From contig NMRA01000659.1 of the NCBI GenBank assembly GCA_002633005.1, positions 158,419 to 222,418 on the forward strand: DNA of 64,000 nt, written 5' to 3'. This stretch comes from Phoronis australis (Eukaryota; Phoronida; Phoronidae). Position 1 is the first letter of the stretch; every line of letters begins with the position of its first letter. Both the position numbers and the translations under genes were made by a program. Positions 47,601 through 56,000 of the stretch are shown one piece after another. The notes beneath the pieces were generated by a model, which saw nothing but the letters and a program-made list of their open reading frames with translations, did not search any database and had not been told where the DNA came from.

Positions 47601-47649
47601 TAAAGGGCTCATGAACCCTGGCAAGATTTTTTACTATGAGCAACAATAG
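34589..47649 (+). CDS. LDHD: D-lactate dehydrogenase (cytochrome), mitochondrial
   Basis: LDHD is an FAD flavoprotein that oxidises D-lactate to pyruvate in mitochondria. Twelve exons in consistent phase give about 521 residues if the putative first exon is right; human LDHD has 507. The FAD-binding PCMH half shows [66 protein letters not shown] and [13 protein letters not shown]. The catalytic C-terminal half shows [10 protein letters not shown], the HVGDGNFH motif and [18 protein letters not shown] before the stop at 47647-47649. No internal stop or frameshift was found. Transcription is divergent from FCSK. The 3' UTR may end after an AATAAA at 48532. Confidence 0.95.
35358..35428. repeat. 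Short nested palindrome element
   Basis: Perfect 12-bp terminal arms, GCCGTTTACACT and AGTGTAAACGGC, enclose a 19-bp palindrome (GGAACAACT-T-AGTTGTTCC, 35396-35414). TGACACGGA(A/G)C recurs beside it. MITE-like. Confidence 0.7.
35605..35672. repeat. Poly(A)/(TA)n microsatellite
   Basis: A run of about eighteen A followed by (AT)n and a GTGTGTATG tail. Confidence 0.9.
35924..36020. repeat. Tandem CCAAGTTCAC repeat within inverted ends
   Basis: Four copies of GATTCCAAGTTCA(C/T), three of them in an ~18-bp tandem. TGTACGTGAACTTG (35945-35958) is the exact complement of 36007-36020. Related to the element at 55185-55373. Confidence 0.7.
36121..37970. other. LDHD intron 1, no feature recognised
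   Basis: A 72-codon open frame at 36146-36364 starts with ATG and has unremarkable composition; no splice partner or family was seen. The rest is AT-rich. Confidence 0.4.
38270..38510 (-). pseudogene. Broken THAP zinc-finger domain
   Basis: Three minus-strand frames hold successive THAP pieces: [15 protein letters not shown] (first Cys region), [15 protein letters not shown] (FPK...W core), and [16 protein letters not shown] (C-x-x-H with following Phe). The order and spacing fit a C2CH THAP finger, but the frame changes twice, so it is a relic, perhaps of a THAP-bearing transposon. Within LDHD intron 1 under the proposed first exon. Confidence 0.5.
39333..39457 (+). CDS. LDHD: LDHD exon: [11 protein letters not shown]
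   Basis: Acceptor ATATTTTCAG, donor GTAAGA. It includes [12 protein letters not shown] and [12 protein letters not shown]; human has VREQHGRDESVH. Confidence 0.93.
40219..40360 (+). CDS. LDHD: LDHD exon: [12 protein letters not shown]
   Basis: Acceptor TTGATTCAG, donor GTATGT, phase 2 to 0. It includes [20 protein letters not shown] and [15 protein letters not shown], the start of the PCMH FAD-binding fold. Confidence 0.95.
40600..40690 (+). mobile_element. SINE tail fragment in LDHD intron
   Basis: AGGTGATGTGACTAACAGG and GGCGTGCAGACCAGACTTAA match the body of the 12.4-kb SINE family. The tRNA-like head is missing. Confidence 0.6.
41098..41239 (+). CDS. LDHD: LDHD exon: [11 protein letters not shown]
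   Basis: Acceptor TTATCCAG, donor GTGAGT. It encodes [17 protein letters not shown] then [19 protein letters not shown] and GLWFPV. Confidence 0.95.
42740..42899 (+). CDS. LDHD: LDHD exon: [14 protein letters not shown]
   Basis: Acceptor GACTCTAG, donor GTATGT, phase 1 to 2. It includes [19 protein letters not shown] and [20 protein letters not shown], core FAD-contact sequence of the family. Confidence 0.95.
43237..43342 (+). CDS. LDHD: LDHD exon: [13 protein letters not shown]
   Basis: Acceptor TTTGTTACAG, donor GTACGT. It encodes [20 protein letters not shown] followed by [15 protein letters not shown]. Confidence 0.95.
43878..43971 (+). CDS. LDHD: LDHD exon: [12 protein letters not shown]
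   Basis: Acceptor GTCTTACAG, donor GTTTGT (weaker than average). It encodes [20 protein letters not shown] and CGVPVARI. Confidence 0.9.
45027..45155 (+). CDS. LDHD: LDHD exon: [10 protein letters not shown]
   Basis: Acceptor TGGTTGCAG, donor GTGAGT. It includes [17 protein letters not shown] and [18 protein letters not shown]. Confidence 0.93.
45609..45736 (+). CDS. LDHD: LDHD exon: [12 protein letters not shown]
   Basis: Acceptor TTTGTTGCAG, donor GTTTGT. It includes [20 protein letters not shown] and [14 protein letters not shown]. Confidence 0.93.
46160..46250 (+). CDS. LDHD: LDHD exon: [12 protein letters not shown]
   Basis: Acceptor TTCATTTCAG, donor GTGAGC. It encodes [20 protein letters not shown] and [10 protein letters not shown]. 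Confidence 0.93.
47119..47230 (+). CDS. LDHD: LDHD exon: HVGDGNFH catalytic motif
   Basis: Acceptor TGCATACAG, donor GTACGT. It encodes [20 protein letters not shown] and more; the HxGDGNxH motif holds substrate/metal-site histidines of this oxidase family. Confidence 0.95.
47469..47649 (+). CDS. LDHD: LDHD last exon with stop codon
   Basis: Acceptor TCATTTGCAG. It includes [18 protein letters not shown] and [18 protein letters not shown], then TAG at 47647-47649. Confidence 0.95.
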
Positions 47650-48123
47650 ATAAACTTGTTTATAAGGTAATTATCAACCTTCACATTCCCTATTTATCAA
47701 TTTTTTGGAATATCAAGATGGAAATATGAAACGAGAAATTTTGTAAGGATATCTCACATGTTCTATAGACATGACAAAATGTACGTTTTCTAGCTGATAG
47801 CAAAGTTTGTTTCAACTTTGGAGCAGAAAGTGTTTGTGTGATATTACCATGTTCTGGTTAAAGCAATAGACTATCCTCCACTGTTGTCTGTGATCGTGGC
47901 ATTGCATTATGGGATGCTTGCAGTGTTTGAAGAAACAAACTGCACATGTATACCGTTGCTGGTTGGACAGTGAAGACAGAGTAGACTCAGTAATGGGACT
48001 TGGTTACATACACTTTCCTTTTAGTTTGTATTTGCTGCTTTTGACTAGCATTATATAGCTTTGCATTGCCATTAAAAGACCCTTAATTAGCTATTAGCTG
48101 GCGGGAATTGAACTGTAGATTCG

Positions 48124-48140
48124 AGGCAGGGGCGGATCCA
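48124..48140. repeat. Possible DNA-transposon terminus
   Basis: AGGCAGGGGCGGATCCAG resembles the terminal sequence of widespread invertebrate DNA elements; compare the reverse form at 27123-27136. No partner end was placed. Confidence 0.25.
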
Positions 48141-48531
48141 GCTTGTTGGTTTTCTGAAAGCGATTGTGTGATTGGTGTGTTCAAACATGAATCATCATAA
48201 ACAACAATAGTATGGCAATATAAACAGTAGAGTACAAAATTCAAAAGACTATTATTGATTAAAAATAAAAATAATTTCATAACGAAAAGCGCCAATGATT
48301 AAGTACAATAATCAAGATTCAGATTTCTTTCATGGTGTTTTGATAGCTGTGATAGCATGGACAAAGGTAGCCATCTATTAATGAAAACTACGTCGTGGTT
48401 AGTCTGGTCCCCCCCGCAATGAAGGTGCAATAGACCTTGTTTCTGTGTTCGGTTTTGGTTTGTTATCATTAACACTAGATGCTGGTGTTTACGAATATTG
48501 TGCTAAAACTTTGACAAAATGTGGTCTGTGA

Positions 48532-48537
48532 AATAAA
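48532..48537 (+). terminator. LDHD: Candidate LDHD polyadenylation signal
   Basis: AATAAA about 880 bases after the stop, followed by a T/G-rich stretch. An ATTAAA at about 48071 is an alternative. Confidence 0.35.
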
Positions 48538-48539
48538 GT

Positions 48540-49790
48540 GCTAAGTGAAGTCTCTTTAATTTTGGCTTTCCGTGTTTTTAACATGGTCACATGATTTGTT
48601 AGTTATATGGTGGAAATGCCTTCTTCTATTTAGTGTGTGGAATTTTCAAATAAAAGGTAATTTTAAGGAGTTTGTACTTCATTCACAAAGCGGCTATAAA
48701 CTTGGATTGTGTACATGAAACTAACTTTTGGTGTATACCACTTAACCTACAAAATTTGTTCCTTACTTGGATGAGAAGTGTTTGCTGACAATTCATGCTC
48801 GGAGAGTAAAGTGGTCGGTACCCTGTGATGAGTCTACTGGTAGATTATGGTCTTAAGCAACAACGACAGTCAGTTCTTTCCAAATCCAGATATTGTACCT
48901 ATTTTGACTAAAAAACATTTTGAAATCAGTTAACCCCCATAAGTGAGAGGTATCAGCATTTGCAACAGTCAAACTTTTGGAAAAATGGCGATTTCAACAA
49001 GTTTTGTCCACAGGTAAATCAGGTTGTGTACATGATGTATGTGTTCTCATTACAAACCTTGGTTTTCGTTGTAAAATAATGGGGGCATGTGGCTTACCGT
49101 GTAACATTGTTTTGTTTGCTGGCATTTTTAATGTAATATTAAATGTTGGTAATGCCCTTGAAATTTTTTGAAGGTACTAATAAATATTTAATTAAATTAT
49201 AATTTTTTTGTTCAAATTTGCCCATGGTCATCTGCTCGACTTCTTCACTTTTGATTGAGTTCGGAGATAAAATTCTAGATCCAGGTCACATTTCTAATCT
49301 GAGTGAGGAACAATTCAGTTGGTGGTCTATATAAAAAATGTCTTTTTGCAGCAGCATATGTGATGAAGCTTATCAGCTGGGAGAAACAACACGTCGGTGC
49401 AGATAATCATTTTATTTGTATTTCTAGAAGCAGGAACGGTGTAGATCTACATCAAAGCAGGAAATTGCGTCAAGAGTTTCATAATCCGATAGTCTTCCAG
49501 TCATTTTCCAATGGTAGTCTGTCCCGGTCTGTAATCGAATGAATGCACAAGGCAGTCGGTGACCTTAATAATGCGTAATATTTTAGCTGGCTGTCAATCC
49601 TGGCGACATTGCCAAATGTCACTTACGTGTAAATTGCATTAAGAATTATCTAACTCAACCTTTAACTAAGAAGAAACTAAATGCTACAAAGGGAATGATG
49701 ACGTCAGCACTGGAAACACATTCTTAGTTGCTCCTGCTGTCAATGAGAACGTGGGTGATTGGTCACGTGGGACCCGTTGGCAGTGGCCTC
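48540..49790. other. Between LDHD and the secreted-peptide gene, no gene seen
   Basis: The genes are convergent. This AT-rich stretch has no splice-bounded frame or named repeat. Confidence 0.5.
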
Positions 49791-49812
49791 TAGAGGACAA
49801 CATAGGAATCGA

Positions 49813-49818
49813 TTTATT
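49813..49818 (-). terminator. Polyadenylation signal of peptide gene
   Basis: AATAAA on the minus strand about 205 bases after the stop codon. Confidence 0.5.
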
Positions 49819-50023
49819 GTTAGATGCCACCTGATGCGAAGAAAAGTACTTCCTGCTAGAGCCAGATGGCGATGAATCGCCGGTCCTATGTGATCAGCCC
49901 CCATTGCTTCTTGAAAAGCTCTCAATGGATTAGAATAACTTATAGCAGCTTGACTATTATCATTACAAAACATCTCAAGGCGAGCCATGAGTTTCATCTA
50001 CATTCACCTCACGCTCTGATTCG

Positions 50024-50091
50024 TCAGTGCATATCTTCGTTCTGCAGATACTTGGCAAGCTCCCTGGCCATTTCATCGTCAATCTCGTCCT
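50024..50091 (-). CDS. Peptide gene last exon with stop
   Basis: Acceptor GTATTTTCAG, phase 1. It encodes EDEIDDEMARELAKYLQNED then MH and TGA at 50026-50024. It is 5.4 kb from the previous exon because a retroelement lies in the intron. Confidence 0.8.
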
Positions 50092-53000
50092 CTGAAAATA
50101 CACTCTTGATTTGAGCTCTTGATGAATGGAATTATTTTTTCACTGTTCGTGTCCGTGAACATATTGGCTGGGGTTGGAATGTTTCACAAGTTAGTTTCTA
50201 ATTTTGTTCCGTTTTATTTTCACGTTTTGGCTTTAGGCCTACTGAGTTATGGTTATGAATATTCGGTTTTATATTTTTCCCTGAAAAACTAAAACAAATA
50301 TCAAAACCTATCAAGTAATATGTAAATAACTTGTCAAAAAAACTTAAAACTCAAGTTTAACCTTACTTTGCTACACTTCACTGGCTGCCTTTTCTTAGCC
50401 GCCATCTCGTGGCCGGATCAGTATCCCTAGTGTCTGAAGCTTTAAACTATACTGAACAGCTGAGGCAAATGTTTCATTTCTCTTATAAAAAATTGGTATT
50501 GAAGTTCACAAATTTTTATACTGATAGAAACAACTATGTTCGGCCGTTCGGCATTATTTGTACGCTAACTGATCGGATAAAACGGGCAAGTGTTTTAGGT
50601 GTGATCCCTGTTGTATATCTTGACCATAGAGGTCGCTAGCAGTCCAGTTTTCGAAATAAAGTTCTGTATCGGAACTCACGACGTTTTTGTTGGCTGCTTA
50701 ATGAAGCAAACTCAACATATTGGCGACGAGTTACGGAACTGAAACCCAGGATTTGGAGAATTAGGACCTGTCTGCACGTAATTTGCGTGAAATGACGATT
50801 GTTGGTGCTACCAATGGGTAAATTTTGACTGAAACCTGTTTCGTGAAAACTCACACTTGAGCGTGGTGCTTCATTTCTGTACGTTGTTTATTGAGCCCCA
50901 GACGTGCCTGGATTTCTGGGCCAGACAAGTTATATACATTGTAACTGGTAATATGGCTGGTAAAATTGGAAAAATAGACGTATTTGATGAAACAGTAGAG
51001 ACTTGGTGTGCATACAAAGAACGTTTAGATCAATATTTCATTGTGAACGATATTTTTTTCTTCGGAAGAAAGTAAATTGGTCCCGGCATTGTTGAGCCTA
51101 ATAGGTGCAAAAACATATTCGTTACTGAGAGATTTGACATCTCCAGCCTTGCCGTCAACTAGAAGTTACCATGATTTATGTACTATACTTGAACAACACT
51201 TGGCACCGAAGCCATTGGTTATTGCAGAACGGTTCAGGTTTCATAAGCGGGATCAGCGCGAAGGGGAAGGAGTTCTAGAATTTATCGCTCAACTCCGAAA
51301 GCTCAGCACTTACTGCGAATTTGGTGCAAGTTTGTCAGATACCATTAGGGACAGGCTAGTTTGCGGTCTAAGAAATGAGGAAACACAAAAGGAACTTTTG
51401 AGTAAACAGGACTTAACCTTAGCTAAGGCACAAGAAATAGCGGTCGCCATGGAAGCCGCGGCTCGAGACGCCGTGGAATTGCAAAAAAGTACGTCTGTAA
51501 ATAAAGTAAGCTCGACACGTGAGACCACCGCGCGCGAAAAGTCACGCGCGAAAGAACAGGCCCATAATTTTGAGGCCTCAAGGGGTTGTTCTCGATGTAA
51601 TAATAAAAACCACGATGCGAACTCTTGTTTCTTCAAAAACGCAAGGTGTCACAAATGTCATAGGGTCGGACACGTGAAACGCGCCTGTCGTAGCGCAGGA
51701 ATGAATGCGCTAGACAGCGATTCGGATAACGGAAGTAACTTGGGGGTGCTAGATACTATTGAGATCAATAAAGTTTCAGTCGATGACATCATATGGGTAC
51801 ATGTCGAAATTGAAGGCAAGCCATTAGCAATGGAGCTAGATACCGGGGCGAAAGTCTCTGTTATATCCAAGGGGGATTACGACAAACTTATCACAAATAA
51901 ATTGCGTAAAAGCAGCAAGCGTTTGAGAACATATTCCGGTGAGAGTATCACTCCGCTAGGCGTAGCACGCGTAAAGGTGCGTTACGATGAACAGATCGCG
52001 GCAGTTGATTTATACGTGACCGAAAATGGTGGGCCGCCCCTCTTCGGCAGGGAGTGGATAAGAATGTTTCGAATGAGCCCAGAGGATGTAAAGCGCGCAT
52101 TTGGCTTAGGCGAAGATAACGTCAAGGTGCTGAACGAACAGTGCATTACCCAATCAGCTCCTGACCATGCCATCGAGAAAGTTAAGGCCCTTTGTGAAAA
52201 ATACAACGACGTATTCAGTCCGGATCTAGGAACATTAAAACAGATTCAAGCGAGTGTTAAACTAAAGGAAAATGCACAGTCAAAATTTTGTAAAGCCCGC
52301 CCAGTGGCATATGCTATGAGACCAAAGGTTGAGCGCGAGCGTGATAGACTTGTAGAGACAGGAGTGGGCCACGCCAATTGTACCAATTTTAAAGAAAGAT
52401 GGATCCAGCGTGCGACTATGTGGCGATTTCAAAGTGACTATCAACCCGGCTCTAGAAATAAGTAAATATCCATTACCACGGGTAGAAGACATCTTCGCTA
52501 CACTCGCAGGGGGGCAATACTTTACAAAATTAGATTTGAAGAACGCATATCTTCAAATGGAAGTGTGCCCGGAGGACCGTAAATTCCTTACCATTAACAC
52601 TATGAATGGATTATACCAGTACAATCGCCTTCCATTTGGAATAGCATCAGCGCCGGCAATATGGCAAAGAGCCATCGATCAGGTGTTACAGGGTATACCC
52701 AACACCCAGGTCATGCTTGATGATATCATCATAACGGGAAAGTCAACTGAGGAACACCTGGATACCATTGAAAGAGTCCTTAAACGTTTGCAAGAATATG
52801 GTCTCAAGGCAAACTTAGACAAATGTGATATGTTCAAATCGAGGATTAGCTACTGTGGACATGAACTTGATAAGCAAGGTCTTCATAAGACACAAGAGAA
52901 AATTGACGCTGTAGTCAACGCACCTTGCCCCAAAAATGTGAGCCAACTCCGATCGTTTCTCGGATTAGTAAATTACTACCGCAGTTTTCTGCCAAACGCG

Positions 53001-56000
53001 TCCTTGGTTCTGGCGCCCTTAAACAAGCTACTGCAGAAGAGTACTATATGGAAATGGTCTGCAGACTGCAGTCGCTCGTTCGCGGAAGTTAAAAGGTTGA
53101 TAACTTCGGCTCAGGTTCTCACCCATTATGACCCGGAAATGCCCATTCGGTTAGCTTGTGATGCAAGCAAAGAAGGTCTAGGTGCTGTTCTCTCACATAT
53201 CATGAGTGATGGAAGCGAACGCCCGATAGCGTTTGCCTCCAGATCGTTGAATTCAGCCGAGAAGAATTATTCTCAAATAGACAAGGAGGCATTGGGAATT
53301 ATGTGGGCAGTAAAAAANNNNNNNNNNNNNNNNNNNNNNNNNNNNNNNNNNNNNNNNNNNNNNNNNNNNNNNNNNNNNNNNNNNNNNNNNNNNNNNNNNN
53401 NNNNNNNNNNNNNNNNNNNNNNNNNNNNNNNNNNNNNNNNNNNNNNNNNNNNNNNNNNNNNNNNNNNNNNNNNNNNNNNNNNNNNNNNNNNNNNNNNNNN
53501 NNNNNNNNNNNNNNNNNNNNNNNNNNNNNNNNNNNNNNNNNNNNNNNNNNNNNNNNNNNNNNNNNNNNNNNNNNNNNNNNNNNNNNNNNNNNNNNNNNNN
53601 NNNNNNNNNNNNNNNNNNNNNNNNNNNNNNNNNNNNNNNNNNNNNNNNNNNNNNNNNNNNNNNNNNNNNNNNNNNNNNNNNNNNNNNNNNNNNNNNNNNN
53701 NNNNNNNNNNNNNNNNNNNNNNNNNNNNNNNNNNNNNNNNNNNNNNNNNNNNNNNTTTAGTGATCTGTGACATGTATTGAATCATATGGAATTGGTTTTG
53801 TGTGGTACCTCGAATGTATGTGCTAGCTCATTTTTGGGGGGTCCTTTTTTGGTTTCTGCCGGACCCATTCCAGAGTGCAATTTGTCTGTCATGGGTCATT
53901 TGGTGTTCAGTGCGGTACTATTGTTCGTTTAAAATCAGTTTTGGCCGGTACCTCGAAAATCTAGTCTAGCTCAAATTTTTGATGGCATACCATGGTTGAG
54001 ATTTTTGGGGGTTTCTGCCGGGCACAACCCAGAGTGTATTTTGTCTGTCATAGGGGTTTTAGTGATCTGTGACATGTATTGAATCACATGGAATTGGTTT
54101 TGTGTGGTACCTCGAATGTATGTGCTAGCTCATTTTTGGGGGGTCCTTTTTTGGCTTCTGCCGGACCCATTCCAGAGTGCAATTTGTCTGTCATGGGTTA
54201 TTCGGTGTTCAGTGCGGTATTATTGTTCGTTTTAAATCAGTTTTGGTTGGTACCTCGAATATCTAGTCTAGCTCATTTTTTGGGGTCTTTGTAAGGCCCC
54301 CAGGGGTCACACCCAGAGTGCAGACAACGGCAGACGTCCATTTCTGTACATACTGAGGTGGACTTTAAATACTCCCGTGGTCAGATGTTGGTACCTCGTT
54401 CATCTATGCTAAGTGCTCTGGGCTGCCGGTCTATTTAGGCCTACTGAGTTATGGTTATGAATATTCGGTTTTATATTTTTCCCTGGAAAACTAAAACAAA
54501 TATCAAAACCTATCAAGTAATATGTAAATAACTTGTCAAAAAAAACTTAAAACTCAAGTTTAACCTCACTTTGCTACACTTCACTGGCTGCCTTTTCTTA
54601 GCCGCCATCTCGTGGCCGGATCAGTATCCCTAGTGTCTGAAGCTTTAAACTATACTGAACAGCTGAGGCAAATGTTTCATTTCTCTTATAAAAAATTGGT
54701 ATTGAAGTTCACAAATTTTTATACTGATAGAAACAACTATCTTCGGCCGTTCGGCATTATTTGTACGCTAACTGATGATAAAACGGGCAAGTGTTTTAGG
54801 TGTGATCCCTACGAATGTTAACAAAAAAGCTTATAAGAATAATCGCAATAAGGGTGATGATGGCGATGATAATGAATAAAGTATAACAAATGAAATTGTA
54901 ATCATCTTTCAGTTGACCGTATGAACCCATATACACTTCCGGTGTGAAAATGAAATGTTCACCCGACATGATACGTGATGGGCAAAATACCCACCCGAAA
55001 AGATGCTCAAAAGGAAAAAGGCCAACGGTGAAGACAAAATACCCGGCCGAGCTTGGTCATGGTGGCGAAATACTACATGAGGTTGTGGCACGTCGCTAAC
55101 AACCTCTCTCTAATGGAAGAACCCTCCCCCCCGGCATGTTGATCTCTCGTTGCAATCTTGGTCGTTCGTGGTTGAGTCGGCGGTTGTTGTACTTCAACTT
55201 GGAATCATGAGTGAACTTGGAATACGTTTCTATTCCAAGTTCACGTACGGCCGGGGGTTTGGCAGTTTGCTTAATCTCAAGATCACTTGGTTGATCTTGG
55301 AATTCCAAGTTCACGCAACACTCACTTCTGCTTATTCCTGAGATTAAGCAGGATTCCAAGTTGAAGTACAACAGCGCAGGCGATGCCAGGGAATTAAAAG
55401 TGGTCAACAGGTGACGTGCAGACTAGACTAAGATGCTGTGCTGTACAACTGCGGCGATTTAGTTACCTAATCCCCTTGTGTCTTCGTTGAGTTGCGCGGC
55501 CTCGTCGAGTAGTTCGGCCTTGTCTTTAGCTGTGGAAGGAGGCAGTAACAATATTGCGATTACTAATTAAAAAGTCTGTCCAGCAGCATGATTTGCCAAT
55601 TGATGCAGGCCTAATCTCATCTGATTTAGTGATTACCACGTATTGCGTTCCCTAAAGGGCCTGCTACTACCCCTAATAGTTATACTCAAAACTACCCCTA
55701 TAGTATCGCCGTCGTCAATTCATACAGAGAAGTTGGGTCTTCGCGGGTTCTGCTACTGAACCGTGCACTCACGACCCGGTCAATTTTATTTTGAGTGTGC
55801 AGAGTAGTTAGAACTCCATGGTCTCTTCAAATGTTTGTTTGACTAAGCATTAGTTTTCAAAACCTGATAATTATTTACCGAATCCTTCCGGTTCCCTCAT
55901 GTATCGAAGCACCGTTTCCTTTTCGTCAGCTGGAACGTACTTCAGGATCGCCTGGTAATCTTCATCGGTCAACTCGGACAACTTAAATGATAAAAAGGGA

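Larger units (their letters stand above)
50232..54810 (+). mobile_element. Ty3/gypsy-type LTR retroelement, broken
   Basis: Near-identical direct repeats of about 378 bp (50232-50609 and 54434-54810) flank gag, protease, RT and RNase H sequence. It lies antisense in the last intron of the peptide gene. The integrase is not visible and may be lost or hidden in the N gap. The right repeat lacks the ~100 bases that follow the left one before a PBS-like TGGCGACGAG (50721), so the 3' end is incomplete or rearranged. Two frame breaks interrupt the coding region. Family membership follows domain order and motifs. Confidence 0.9.

Noticed and set aside
53273-53785. Open frames running through the N gap
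   Set aside because: They consist almost wholly of unsequenced bases.
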